A DNA stretch of 64,000 bases. Source: Kitasatospora terrestris (GTDB taxonomy: Bacteria > Actinomycetota > Actinomycetes > Streptomycetales > Streptomycetaceae). Shown in pieces: positions 1 through 7,540 of the stretch. The stretch lies in NCBI RefSeq assembly GCF_039542905.1, contig NZ_BAABIS010000001.1:7874001-7938000 (forward strand), written 5' to 3'. How positions within the stretch are numbered: position 1 is the stretch's first letter; the number at the start of each line of letters is the position of its first letter. The notes beneath the pieces are model-generated. The model saw nothing but the letters and a program-made list of their open reading frames with translations, was not told the origin of the DNA and searched no databases. The translations under genes and the position numbers were made by a program.

Positions 1-895
1 GCCGGTCGAAGTGGCGCTCGTTGACGATCCGCCCGTACTCCGGGTCGGCGGCCGGGTCCTCGCCGTGCGCCGCGCGGACGGCGGCCGCCAGCTCGGCCTC
101 CAGCCCGGCGGCGGTGTCGCCGACGGCCAGCACATAGTCGGGGGCGACGCAGGTCTGACCGGCGTTGAGGAACTTGCCCCGGACGATCCGCTGCGCGGTC
201 ACCGCGAGGTCGACGCCGGGGTCGACCACCACGGGGCTCTTGCCGCCGAGTTCGAGGGTGACGGGGGTCAGGTGCCGGGCGGCCGCCGCCATCACGATCC
301 GCCCGACCGCGCCGTTGCCGGTGTAGAAGATGTGGTCGAAGCGCTGCTCCAGCAGCGCGGTGGTCTCCGGGACGGCGCCCTCGACGACCGCGACCGCCTG
401 CGGGTCGAGGTAGCGGGGCAGCAGCCGGGCGATCGCCGCCGAGGTCGCCGGGGCCAGCTCGCTGGGCTTGACCACGGCGGTGTTGCCGGCCGCGAGGGCG
501 CCCACCAGCGGCGCGAGGGCCAGCTGCAGCGGGTAGTTCCACGGCGCGATGATCAGCACCGTGCCGAGCGGGTCGCGGACCACCCGGGCCTCGGCCGGCC
601 GGAACGCGTCCGGCACGGCGGCCGGCCGCGGCTCCAGCCACCCGGCCAGGTGCTTCACGGTGTGGTCGAGCTCGTTGACGGTGAAGGCCACCTCGGTGCG
701 GTACGCCTCGGCGGCGCCCTTGCCCAGGTCGGCGCGGAGGGCGGCGAGGAACGCGTCCGACTGCTCGGTGAGCATGGCGCGCAGGGCCGCCAGCTGGTCG
801 AGGCGCCAGGCGAGCGGCTTGGTGCGTCCGGTGCGGAAGGTGGCGCGCAGCCGCTCCACCACGGCGGCGGGGTCGGTGGCGAGGGGCTCGGTCAT
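1..895 (-). CDS. Aldehyde dehydrogenase (partial, 3' end beyond window)
   Basis: The protein should oxidise an aldehyde to a carboxylate with NAD(P)+ in the cytoplasm. It starts at ATG 895 with a GGAG site seven bases upstream. About 298 residues are visible before the window edge cuts off the C-terminus. The APWNYPL motif lies in the N-terminal cofactor domain. The ELGGKSP motif carries the general base Glu near residue 215, and GQTCVAP carries the catalytic Cys near residue 249. The early catalytic Cys and the lack of an N-terminal extension fit the short class 3 / coniferyl-aldehyde type; this subclass call is inferred. The gene has its own promoter with two dyad elements (914-987), so it is probably aldehyde- or repressor-controlled. 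The true substrate cannot be read from sequence. Confidence 0.93.
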   Translation of the reverse strand, partial: MTEPLATDPAAVVERLRATFRTGRTKPLAWRLDQLAALRAMLTEQSDAFLAALRADLGKGAAEAYRTEVAFTVNELDHTVKHLAGWLEPRPAAVPDAFRPAEARVVRDPLGTVLIIAPWNYPLQLALAPLVGALAAGNTAVVKPSELAPATSAAIARLLPRYLDPQAVAVVEGAVPETTALLEQRFDHIFYTGNGAVGRIVMAAAARHLTPVTLELGGKSPVVVDPGVDLAVTAQRIVRGKFLNAGQTCVAPDYVLAVGDTAAGLEAELAAAVRAAHGEDPAADPEYGRIVNERHFDR

Positions 896-913
896 GGTGG
901 CGCTCCAGGGAGA

Positions 914-987
914 TTGAGAACCTTGATGGTTGAGGTTCTCAAGTAATGGCTCCGACGGTAGGCCCCGATGGTTGAGTATGTCAACCA
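914..987 (-). promoter_or_regulatory. Aldehyde dehydrogenase promoter with two operator-like dyads
   Basis: On the minus strand a TTGACA -35 (979-984) and a TACCGT -10 (955-960) are separated by 18 bases and point at the dehydrogenase. A perfect 10-bp inverted repeat TTGAGAACCT/AGGTTCTCAA (914-923 and 933-942) lies just downstream of the expected start point. A second, 7-bp dyad TGGTTGA/TCAACCA (969-975 and 981-987) overlaps the -35. Both contain the 10-mer GATGGTTGAG (925-934 and 967-976), so they look like two sites for one regulator. No regulator gene sits beside them in the window; it may lie beyond position 1. Confidence 0.7.
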
Positions 988-1197
988 ATCGCCCGGGGGT
1001 CGTGCCGCGGCCGTCGATTCCTTGATCGTGATTCGGCTCACGGCGCGGCGGCGGTGGGCTGGGCGCTGCCCGTCCTCGGCGTCACTCTGCTCGGGTTCCT
1101 CGCCGTCGACGTGGTGATCGGCGCGCTCCGTCGCGCCCGCGCCGCCGGCTGACCCGCCGCCGTGCCGCCCTCGTCGCCCCTGCCGCCGGTGCGCGGT

Positions 1198-1236
1198 GGG
1201 GGCGGTGGGGGCCGGTGGGGGAGGAGGGGGCGGGGG
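1198..1236 (+). repeat. Five G5 runs, potential G-quadruplex
   Basis: Runs of five G occur at 1198-1202, 1207-1211, 1217-1221, 1226-1230 and 1232-1236, with loops of one to five bases. The array is downstream of the hydrolase gene, which is on the other strand, so its transcript would carry the C-rich version. The runs are seen directly; folding in vivo is inferred. Confidence 0.75.
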
Positions 1237-1283
1237 CGGCTGAGGCCCGCACGCCCGGTCCGTCCAGCCTGACCGGCAAGCAC

Positions 1284-2024
1284 TCACACGGTGATTCCGG
1301 CGGCACGGGCGAGGAGGCGGGCGGTCCGCGACCCCGCCGCCGCGGCGTGATCGGCGGTGCTGGGCAGGCAGCGGCCGTGCTCGGCGACGAACTCGGTCAT
1401 GATGACGCCGGCGTGATCGGTCGCGACCTCGTCCAGGGACACCGGCCAGCCCCGGTCCTCGAGGGCCGTTCGCAACTCGCGTGAACGCTCGACGTCCACC
1501 ACCGGATCGGCAGTGCCGTGCACCAGCCACACCGGTATCGGCGGCACCGGGATGCCGCCCGGACGGAGGTCGTCGAGCGGTACGGTGCCGGTGGTCGGTG
1601 CCGCCGATCCGTACCCGCCGGCGATTCCCGCGACGGCCCGCGGCCTCCAGCCGCGGAACGCGGCGGGATTCAGGGCGACACCCACCGCGGCCTTGCCGCC
1701 CAACGACCAACCGGCGAGCACGATCCGCCGGGGATCGCCGCCGAAACGGGCCACGTCCTGCCGTGCGAAGTCGGCCGACTCCCGAAGGTGGGTCCGCCCT
1801 CCGTCCGGGGCGTCGGGACGCCAGTCCGGCACCAGGACGACGACTCCCAGCTCCGCCGCGGCGCGGGCGACCGGGGCGAGGACGTCCCGTTCGTCGGGGC
1901 CCCGGCCGTGCCAGAGCAGCACCGCGGGCACCGGCTCCGACGCGCCCGCGGGTTGGTAGACGTCCATGAGCTTGCCCGAGGCCCCGTACCTGAGCCCCGT
2001 CCTGACGACAACCTCCGCGGCCAC
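1284..2024 (-). CDS. Alpha/beta-hydrolase, esterase-like
   Basis: This 246-residue protein has the layout of a small serine hydrolase of the esterase / dienelactone-hydrolase type. The LLWHGRG segment near residue 37 supplies the oxyanion HG. The nucleophile elbow GWSLGG places Ser near residue 107. A late GTADPVVD segment and a TDHAG segment offer the acid and the His of the triad. The GTG start at 2024 follows a G-rich ribosome site. No signal peptide is seen, so it should act in the cytoplasm. Neighbours do not suggest a pathway. The substrate is unknown; carboxylester hydrolysis is the safe call. Confidence 0.8.
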   Translation of the reverse strand: MAAEVVVRTGLRYGASGKLMDVYQPAGASEPVPAVLLWHGRGPDERDVLAPVARAAAELGVVVLVPDWRPDAPDGGRTHLRESADFARQDVARFGGDPRRIVLAGWSLGGKAAVGVALNPAAFRGWRPRAVAGIAGGYGSAAPTTGTVPLDDLRPGGIPVPPIPVWLVHGTADPVVDVERSRELRTALEDRGWPVSLDEVATDHAGVIMTEFVAEHGRCLPSTADHAAAAGSRTARLLARAAGITV

Positions 2025-2142
2025 CGCGACACCCCCCGATCCGCCCCACCACCAGCCACGTCACGCTACCAACGGGAGCCGGTCGGCCTGACTCCGGGTC
2101 AGGGGCGACGGACCTCCGCGGGAGGCGTGGTGGCACCTCCTG

Positions 2143-2805
2143 TCAGGCGGCGACGGCCTTGGCGCGGTCGGTGGCGATGCGGACGGCGATGCCCGCGAGG
2201 ACGGTGCCCATCGCGTAGCGCTGGACGCGGAGCCAGGCGGGGCGGCGGGCGAGGAAGCCGGCGACGGTGCCCGCACTCATCGCGATCAGACCGTTCACGG
2301 TGACGGCGATGGCGATCTGCGTCAGCCCGAGGACGAGGCTCTGCTCCGCGACGTGCCCGCGCTCCGGGCGGACGAACTGCGGCAGCAGGGAGACGTACAT
2401 GATGGCGATCTTCGGGTTGAGCAGGCAGGTCAGGAAGCCCATGGCGACCAGGCGGCGCGGCGGGTCCTGCGGAAGCTGCTGCGGGGCGAAGACCGCGGTG
2501 CCGCCGGGCCTGACGGCCTGCCAGGCGAGCCGGAGCAGGTACGCCGCGCCGGCCAGCTTGACCGCGGTGTAGAGGAGCGGGACGAGCGCGAAGACCGCGG
2601 TGATGCCCGCGGTGACGGCGGCGAGGTAGACCAGGAAGCCGGCGGCGACACCGGTCAGCGAGAGCAGCCCGGCCCGGCGTCCCTGGGTGATCGAGCGGGA
2701 GACCAGGTAGATCATGTTGGGCCCGGGCGAGAGCACCATGCCCGTCGCCACGGCGGCGATCCCGAGTACGGCCTGCGCGTCGACGGCGGAGGTGAGTGCG
2801 TCCAT
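2143..2805 (-). CDS. LysE/RhtB-family amino acid exporter
   Basis: This 220-residue membrane protein should export an amino acid or related metabolite. The family signature SPGPNMIYLVSRSITQGRRAG lies in the first 45 residues, where the GPN motif is diagnostic. The C-terminal half contains the conserved LLNPKIAIMYVSLLPQF segment. About six hydrophobic segments are visible, and the length is normal for the family. The gene is divergent from a MocR-type regulator at 2882, and the shared upstream region carries repeats that look like that regulator's operator. The pair suggests that export responds to a PLP-linked or amino-acid ligand; the substrate itself cannot be predicted. Confidence 0.92.
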   Translation of the reverse strand: MDALTSAVDAQAVLGIAAVATGMVLSPGPNMIYLVSRSITQGRRAGLLSLTGVAAGFLVYLAAVTAGITAVFALVPLLYTAVKLAGAAYLLRLAWQAVRPGGTAVFAPQQLPQDPPRRLVAMGFLTCLLNPKIAIMYVSLLPQFVRPERGHVAEQSLVLGLTQIAIAVTVNGLIAMSAGTVAGFLARRPAWLRVQRYAMGTVLAGIAVRIATDRAKAVAA

Positions 2806-2831
2806 GCGCCGAGGCTAGGCGCCGATGCGCG

Positions 2832-2865
2832 CTCGGTGCAATGATGACTTTGCACTCGGTGCAAT
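2832..2865. promoter_or_regulatory. Putative MocR operator between lysE-like and mocR-like genes
   Basis: The 11-mer CTCGGTGCAAT occurs twice in direct orientation (2832-2842 and 2855-2865), 23 bp apart, about two helix turns. The second copy also forms a perfect dyad TTGCAC-TCG-GTGCAA (2850-2864). Direct repeats in divergent promoters are common for MocR/PdxR regulators, so autoregulation together with control of the exporter is the likely role. Confidence 0.65.
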
Positions 2866-2881
2866 CGGGAGGAATGCGCTG

Positions 2882-4243
2882 ATGGACGACTACCGCGCGA
2901 TCGCGGACGAGATCGCCGCCTCCATCGCCGACGGACGCCTGCGCCCCGGCGAACAGCTCCCCACGCAGCGCGCCTTCGCCCGCGGCCGCCGCATCGCCGG
3001 ATCGACCGCGGGCCGCGTCTACCGCGAACTGGTCCGGCGCGGCCTGGTGGTCGGCGAGGTCGGGCGCGGCACCTTCGTCCGGGCGGGCGGCGGCGAGCCC
3101 GGCACACCGGTGGCCCTCGCCGAACCGGCCGCCGCGCCCGTGGACCTGGAACTCAACTATCCGGTCGTCCCCGAGCAGTCCGCGCTGCTCGCCGCCGCGC
3201 TGGGGCCCATGCTGCGGGCCGACGCGCTCGACGCCGCCCTCCGTCCGGTCGGCGCCGCGGGCACGGCCGCCGCTCGGGAGGCGTTCGCAGCCCTCGCCCC
3301 GGGCACCGGCGGCGCGGGGTCCGGGCCGCCGTGGAGCGCGACCCCCGACGAGATCCTGTTCGCCGCCAACGGCCGCCAGGCCGTCGCCGCGGCCCTGTCC
3401 GCACTCGTCCCGCCCGGCCGGCGGCTGGGCGTCGAAGCGCTCACCTACCCCGTGGTCAAGGCGGTCGCGCAGCGCCTCGGCATCACGCTCGTCCCGCTGC
3501 CCACGGACGAGGACGGCCTGCTGCCGGATGCCCTCGCGACCGTCCACCGGGCCACGCCGCTCCACGCCCTCTACCTGCAGCCGCGGATCCAGAACCCGCT
3601 CGGCGCCACCCTGCCGGCCGAGCGGCGGGAAGCGCTGGCCGCCGAACTGCGCCGCCTCGACCTCCCGGTGGTCGAGGACGCGATCTGGTCCTTCCTGCGG
3701 CCGGGCTCCCCGCCGCTGGCGGCGCTCGCACCGGAACGGACCGTCCTCGTCGACAGCCTCTCCAAACGCCTCGCCCCCGGCCTCACCACCGGCTTCGCCG
3801 TCGTACCCGCCGCGCACCGGGCCGCCGTCGGGGCCGCCATGCGCTCCGGCGGATCGGCACCCAGCGGATTCGCCCTGGAAGCGGCCGTCCGCTGGATCGC
3901 CGACGGCACGGTCGGCGCGGTCGAGGCCGCCAAGCGCGCCGACGCCACGGAACGCCAACTGCTCGCGCGCCGCAGCCTGGCCGGCCAGACGCTGCGCGCC
4001 GACCCCTGCTCGTACTACCTCTGGTGGGAGCTGCCGGCGGCCTGGCGTGCCGAGACCTTCGTCGCCGCCGCCGCGCGCCAGGGCATCGCCGTCACCCCCG
4101 GCGCCGCCTTCGCCGTCGACACCCGCTCCACACCGTCCGCGGTCCGGGTCGGCCTCGCCTCGCCGCCGCTGCCCCTCCTGACGCAGGCGCTCGACACCCT
4201 CGCCCGGGTGGCCCGCGGCACGCCGGAGGACCTGCTCGACTGA
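2882..4243 (+). CDS. MocR/PdxR-type regulator (GntR HTH fused to aminotransferase fold)
   Basis: The 453-residue protein has an N-terminal GntR winged helix (about residues 1-70, with the ERLPTQR-like segment GEQLPTQRAFARG). A fold type I aminotransferase-like domain follows. The PLP-binding Lys is expected at residue 295 in VDSLSKRLAPGL, and a YLQPRIQNPLG segment is also typical. I chose ATG 2882 because GGGAGGA (2867-2873) sits eight bases upstream; an in-frame ATG at 2825 would put the operator repeats inside the gene. Members of this family sense PLP or an amino acid and are often divergent from the gene they control, here the LysE exporter. Confidence 0.9.
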   Translation: MDDYRAIADEIAASIADGRLRPGEQLPTQRAFARGRRIAGSTAGRVYRELVRRGLVVGEVGRGTFVRAGGGEPGTPVALAEPAAAPVDLELNYPVVPEQSALLAAALGPMLRADALDAALRPVGAAGTAAAREAFAALAPGTGGAGSGPPWSATPDEILFAANGRQAVAAALSALVPPGRRLGVEALTYPVVKAVAQRLGITLVPLPTDEDGLLPDALATVHRATPLHALYLQPRIQNPLGATLPAERREALAAELRRLDLPVVEDAIWSFLRPGSPPLAALAPERTVLVDSLSKRLAPGLTTGFAVVPAAHRAAVGAAMRSGGSAPSGFALEAAVRWIADGTVGAVEAAKRADATERQLLARRSLAGQTLRADPCSYYLWWELPAAWRAETFVAAAARQGIAVTPGAAFAVDTRSTPSAVRVGLASPPLPLLTQALDTLARVARGTPEDLLD

Positions 4244-4262
4244 CGGCCGGGCGGGGGAAGGC

Positions 4263-4853
4263 CTACGAGCCGGTGCGGCCCTCGTCGGCGAGGCGGGAGA
4301 CCGTGCGTTCCAGGCGGGCCTGCCGGGCCCGGTCCGTCGGCGCCCGGAGCAGCGGCAGGACCGCCAGGTAGCGGCCGGTGCGGTCGAGCGCCCGGAAGGC
4401 GCGGTCGGCGTCCGGGTCGGCCGCCAGCGCGGCGGCGAGGTCCTCGGGCACGGTCGCGGTGCGCTGCGACTCGTACGCGCGCTCCCAGCGCCCGTCCGCC
4501 TGCGCCCGGCGGACCTCGGCCAGGCCCGGCTCGCGCATCCGGCCCTCCGCGGTGAGCACCGCCACCTTCTCGACATTGACCTGCGACCACAGGCTGCCCG
4601 GCCGGCGCGGCACGTACTTCTGCAGGTAGTACCGCTCGTCGAGCCCCCGTCGCTGCCCGGAGATCCAGCCGAAGCACAGCCCCACGTCGACCGCCTGGTC
4701 ACTGGTCAGCGACGGGATCCCGCTGCCCTTCTTCGCCAGCTTCAACCACACCCCCTCGGTGCGGGTGTGATGGCCGCTCAGCCACTCCGTGAACGCCTGC
4801 TCGTCCGCGAACGGCAGGACCTCGACCCCGGCGATCGTCTCGCTGCTCTCCAT
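4263..4853 (-). CDS. YdeI/OmpD-associated (bacteriocin-protection-like) family protein
   Basis: The 196-residue protein matches the YdeI/OmpD-associated layout. An N-terminal domain has the EGVWLKLAKKGSG and DVGLCFGWISGQR segments, then LDERYYLQKYVPRRPGSLWSQVN, and the Arg/Ala-rich C-terminal part includes a PEDLAAALAADP segment. It has no signal peptide. Members are widespread and often annotated from the E. coli YdeI phenotype, but the biochemical activity is unclear; protection against stress or antimicrobial peptides is only suggested. It is convergent with the MocR-type gene, with only 19 bases between them, and does not look operonic with its neighbours. Confidence 0.85.
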   Translation of the reverse strand: MESSETIAGVEVLPFADEQAFTEWLSGHHTRTEGVWLKLAKKGSGIPSLTSDQAVDVGLCFGWISGQRRGLDERYYLQKYVPRRPGSLWSQVNVEKVAVLTAEGRMREPGLAEVRRAQADGRWERAYESQRTATVPEDLAAALAADPDADRAFRALDRTGRYLAVLPLLRAPTDRARQARLERTVSRLADEGRTGS

Positions 4854-4884
4854 CCGGCCAGGCTAGCGCCGCGGGCGGACCCGG

Positions 4885-5757
4885 TCAGGGCGCGCGCCAG
4901 GCGGGGCGGAGCCGCTCGGCGGCGTCGGCGGCCTGGTGGAGACCCGCGTGGTAGGCGGGTTCCCAGGCCGACCGGTCGTTGAGGTCGGGGCCGAAGGCGC
5001 GCAGGGAGGCCGGATCGGGCTCGACGGTCACCGCGGTGTGCGCTGCGGCGAGGGCGAGTTCCCGGTCGAGCAGCGTGCGGGGGAACAGGTGCGCCTGCGG
5101 GTCGACGACGACGAGCGTGCGGGCTCCGGCCGCGAGGCGGGCGTTGGTGGCGGAGTGCAGCGCGCCGTCCAGGTAGCGGCGGCCGTCCACGGTGATCGGC
5201 GGGTAGATGCCGGGGAAGGCCGTGCCCGCTGCCACGGCGGAGGCGAGCGGCGCGCCGCTCGTGCGGTCCAGGACCACCTGCTCGCCGGTCTCGGCGTCCG
5301 TCGCCGGGACGAGCAGCGGCCGGTCCGGCCAGGCGTCGGTGCCGACCATGGCGTGCATCCGGGTGACGTGGGCCCGCTCGGGGCCGGTGTCGGCGGCGAG
5401 GGCGATCCGGCCGACCCGGCGCCGGGCGCCGTCCGGGTCGGCGGCGGCGTTGCCGAGTTCGGCGAAGACCTCGCCCAGTCGGCGCCCGTCCACCCGGGGA
5501 GGGGCGGCTGCGGTTCCGGTGGTTCCAGCGGTTCCGGCGGGGCGTGCCGGGGCGGCGAGCCGGGCGGGGTCCTGGCCGGTGGCCAGCAGCGCGGCGACGA
5601 TCGCGCCGGCCGAGGTGCCGACGAACAGGTCGGCCTCGGCGAGATCCACTCCCCGGTCGCGCAGTCCGCGGGCCAGCCCGGCGGTCCAGGCCGTGCCCAC
5701 GAGACCTCCGGCGCCCAGGACGAGTGCCCGGTCAGGTGCCCTCTCGGGTGCGTGCAC
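4885..5757 (-). CDS. Patatin-like phospholipase
   Basis: The 290-residue protein carries the patatin catalytic dyad. The glycine-rich oxyanion segment LGAGGLVGTAW near the start is followed by VGTSAGAIV with nucleophile Ser near residue 49 and, later, YLDGAL with catalytic Asp near residue 197. It should hydrolyse acyl esters of lipids, probably in the cytoplasm since no signal peptide is visible. The GTG start at 5757 was chosen because a GGGAGGGAG site lies six bases upstream. It is divergent from a TetR regulator, with a perfect palindrome in the shared region, so repression by that regulator is likely. The lipid substrate is unknown. Confidence 0.9.
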   Translation of the reverse strand: MHAPERAPDRALVLGAGGLVGTAWTAGLARGLRDRGVDLAEADLFVGTSAGAIVAALLATGQDPARLAAPARPAGTAGTTGTAAAPPRVDGRRLGEVFAELGNAAADPDGARRRVGRIALAADTGPERAHVTRMHAMVGTDAWPDRPLLVPATDAETGEQVVLDRTSGAPLASAVAAGTAFPGIYPPITVDGRRYLDGALHSATNARLAAGARTLVVVDPQAHLFPRTLLDRELALAAAHTAVTVEPDPASLRAFGPDLNDRSAWEPAYHAGLHQAADAAERLRPAWRAP

Positions 5758-5794
5758 GACTGTCTCCCTCCCCGTTGGTGAAACAGTCGTACCA

Positions 5795-5813
5795 TATACT
5801 GATGCGGCATCAG
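5795..5813. promoter_or_regulatory. TetR-type palindrome in patatin/TetR divergent promoter
   Basis: A perfect dyad CTGATGC-G-GCATCAG occupies 5799-5813. It overlaps a TATACT hexamer (5795-5800) that could be the -10 of the TetR gene, and it is next to ATGGTAC-like sequence that could serve the lipase on the other strand. A short odd-length palindrome over a -10 is what a TetR autorepressor usually binds. The dyad is seen; the binding is inferred. Confidence 0.7.
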
Positions 5814-5841
5814 ATGCGCTCGGAAGGAGGGACGATCGACC

Positions 5842-6402
5842 GTGGGGCGACCCCCTGACCCCGCGCGGCGCGCGACGACGCTGGCGCGGGCCACCGACTA
5901 CGTCCTGGCGCACGGCCTCGCCGGGCTGAGCCTGCGCCCGCTCGCTGCCGCCCTCGACACCAGCCCGCGGATGCTCCTCTACGACTTCGGCAGCAAACAG
6001 GAACTGGTCGCCGCCGTCCTCGCCGAGGCCCGCCGCCGCGGCGCGAGCCGGATGGCCGAGTGCCTCCCGGCGGAGGCGGCCACCCCGGAGGAGCACCTGC
6101 GCGGGATCTGGGCCTGGATCAGCGCACCGGAGCGCGCCCCGTTCGTCCGGCTGTTCTTCGAGGTGCACGCCGACGGCCTCGTCCACCCCGAGAACTACCC
6201 GGACCGGGCCGAGGCGATCACCGGCTGGTTCGGCACCCTCGGCACCGCGCTGCGCGGCGTCACCACCGGCCCCGACGACACCGTCACGCCGACACTGGTC
6301 ATGGCCGTCGTCCGGGGCCTGCTGTTCGACCTCGCCAACACCGGCGACCGCGACCGCACCGACCGGGCGCTGGACCGCTTCTGCAGGCTCCTGCGGCCGT
6401 GA
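5842..6402 (+). CDS. TetR-family transcriptional regulator
   Basis: The 186-residue protein has an N-terminal TetR helix-turn-helix (about residues 10-55, with GLAGLSLRPLAAALDTSPRM followed by YDFGSKQELV). The C-terminal domain is all-helical and acts as the ligand-binding part. The GTG start at 5842 follows an AAGGAGG site at 5824-5830. The gene is divergent from the patatin-like lipase, and the intervening palindrome is the obvious operator. It probably represses itself and the lipase and is released by a small hydrophobic ligand; the ligand is not predictable. Confidence 0.9.
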   Translation: MGRPPDPARRATTLARATDYVLAHGLAGLSLRPLAAALDTSPRMLLYDFGSKQELVAAVLAEARRRGASRMAECLPAEAATPEEHLRGIWAWISAPERAPFVRLFFEVHADGLVHPENYPDRAEAITGWFGTLGTALRGVTTGPDDTVTPTLVMAVVRGLLFDLANTGDRDRTDRALDRFCRLLRP

Positions 6403-6513
6403 CGGCGCAGGTCGGGGTGGCGGGATCTCGACGAAAGGTGTCACTGGCGGCGCTTCCGGGCGGAGGTCCGTGGAGTCGATCATGGATGTTCGAACCACGG
6501 AACGGAGACCGTC

Positions 6514-6720
6514 ATGGCCCTGGAGATGCGCGACCGCTGCGAACGCTGCGAGGTCGCCGAACTGACCGAGACCTCGCCGGCCCGCATCTGCACGTACGAG
6601 TGCACCTTCTGCGTGCCCTGCAGCGAGGCCATGCAGGACGTCTGCCCCAACTGCGGCGGCGAGCTCGTCGCCCGCCCCCGCCGCGGGGCGGCCCGGGTCG
6701 GCGCGGGCGAAAGCAGTTGA
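6514..6720 (+). CDS. DUF1272 small zinc-ribbon protein
   Basis: The 68-residue protein is almost entirely a cysteine motif block. CERCE near the start, then CTYECTFCVPC and CPNCGGEL, are the DUF1272 signature. The Cys pairs should bind one or two zinc ions. The ATG at 6514 has a GGAG site about seven bases upstream. Family function is not established. The next gene begins about 20 bases later on the same strand, so the two may be co-transcribed. Confidence 0.9.
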   Translation: MALEMRDRCERCEVAELTETSPARICTYECTFCVPCSEAMQDVCPNCGGELVARPRRGAARVGAGESS

Positions 6721-6742
6721 CCGGCTCGGCATGATGTCCGGC

Positions 6743-7360
6743 ATGGGAACCGATATCAGCGGCCACCTGGAGTACCGGGCGCCGCAGGACAGTCAGGGAG
6801 GGATCTGGAACACCGCACACGATCTCGACTCCCTCTATCAGAACCGCGACTACGACCTGTTCGGGTGTCTCTTCGGCGTCCGCAACTACGCGAACTTCCG
6901 CCCCCTGGCCGCGGGCCGGGGCCTGCCCGCCGACGTCTCGGCCGGCGTGGGCGCGCGGTTCGCGCAGCTGACCGAGTGGTACGGCGAGGACGGCATCCAC
7001 GGTGCCACCTGGATCACCTGGGCCGAGGTGAAGGCGGTGGACTGGGACGAGCGGGCGGAGCGCCCCGACAGCCGGCTCCACGAGTACCGCCGGACCGCGC
7101 ACGGGTTCCGGCTGACGGGCAAGTCGTCCTGGAGTCCCGCGTTCGCCGAGGCCGTCGGACTCGCGAGGGGCGAGGTGCGGCAGTGGCCCGAAGGGAGCGA
7201 GTGGCTCGTCGGGGAGACGCTCTACCGATCGGTGACCCTCCGGCGCAAGGACGCCGTCACCGCGACCGGGGAGTGGCAGGCCGTGTGGACGGCCATGGAG
7301 ACGCTCGCGGCGCGGCACGGTGACGACAACGTGCGCCTGGTCGTGTGGTTCGACGAGTGA
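6743..7360 (+). CDS. Conserved actinobacterial protein of unknown function
   Basis: I do not recognise a named family with certainty. The protein begins MGTDISGHLEYR and contains RNYDLFGCLFGVRNY followed by RGLPADVS, a pattern seen in uncharacterised actinobacterial and phage-associated proteins. It is soluble, about 205 residues, rich in Trp and acidic residues, and has no signal peptide or membrane segment. I preferred ATG 6743 over upstream ATGs at 6731 and 6734 because the MGTDI start is characteristic; none has a good ribosome site. It follows the DUF1272 gene by about 20 bases. No function is offered. Confidence 0.75.
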   Translation: MGTDISGHLEYRAPQDSQGGIWNTAHDLDSLYQNRDYDLFGCLFGVRNYANFRPLAAGRGLPADVSAGVGARFAQLTEWYGEDGIHGATWITWAEVKAVDWDERAERPDSRLHEYRRTAHGFRLTGKSSWSPAFAEAVGLARGEVRQWPEGSEWLVGETLYRSVTLRRKDAVTATGEWQAVWTAMETLAARHGDDNVRLVVWFDE

Positions 7361-7386
7361 GCGGCGTCCCGCGAGTCGGGATCGGA

Positions 7387-7416
7387 TTGACGGGCCGACC
7401 AGCGCCTTCCTAGACT
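7387..7416 (+). promoter_or_regulatory. Promoter of the SAM-riboswitch leader
   Basis: TTGACG (7387-7392) and TAGACT (7411-7416) are separated by 18 bases, a near-consensus housekeeping promoter. The expected start point near 7423 lies immediately before the riboswitch fold. Confidence 0.8.
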
Positions 7417-7424
7417 CGAACGCG

Positions 7425-7540
7425 GCGAAGAGTGTCAGTCCCACGGCCCCGGCCGACTGACCGGCAACCCCCACACTGCGGTGGGGTGCCCCGGGGATAA
7501 GCCAGGTGGCATGGCGTCATGCCGCAAGCGCAGTCGTGTG
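7425..7540 (+). promoter_or_regulatory. SAM-IV-like (S-adenosylmethionine) riboswitch
   Basis: The stretch reads as the actinobacterial SAM-I/SAM-IV core. A GTCAGTC arm pairs with GACTGAC (P2 region). The invariant CCGGCAACC follows, then a hairpin CCCCAC-ACTGCG-GTGGGG, then GGTGCCCCGGGGATAA and CCAGG. A further hairpin GGCATG-GCGT-CATGCC (7508-7523) follows, where SAM-IV has its extra 3' elements. Sequence and pairing are seen directly; the class is from knowledge of the motif. No methionine-pathway gene follows: the next full gene is the LAL regulator at 7804. There is no U-tract terminator, so control, if any, would act on translation or through a Rho-type mechanism. Confidence 0.8.

Larger units (their letters stand above)
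896..1283. other. Intergenic stretch without a convincing gene
   Basis: The left part holds the dehydrogenase promoter and its dyads. On the plus strand, 1036-1152 reads as a hydrophobic tail ending in a stop (a GWALPVLGVTLLGF-like segment followed by Arg/Ala), but no start codon with a ribosome site precedes it. It could be the remnant of a membrane-protein C-terminus. The right part is an extreme G-run block (1198-1236). I see no other gene. Confidence 0.5.

Noticed and set aside
11..946. Plus-strand open frame over the first kilobase
   Set aside because: It is antisense to the aldehyde dehydrogenase, whose catalytic motifs are clear on the minus strand.
1036..1152. Hydrophobic open stretch resembling the tail of a membrane protein
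   Set aside because: No start codon or upstream coding sequence is present; kept only as a remark in the gap entry.
2825..2881. Longer N-terminus for the MocR regulator
   Set aside because: It would place the operator repeats and ribosome site inside the gene; ATG 2882 has a good site.
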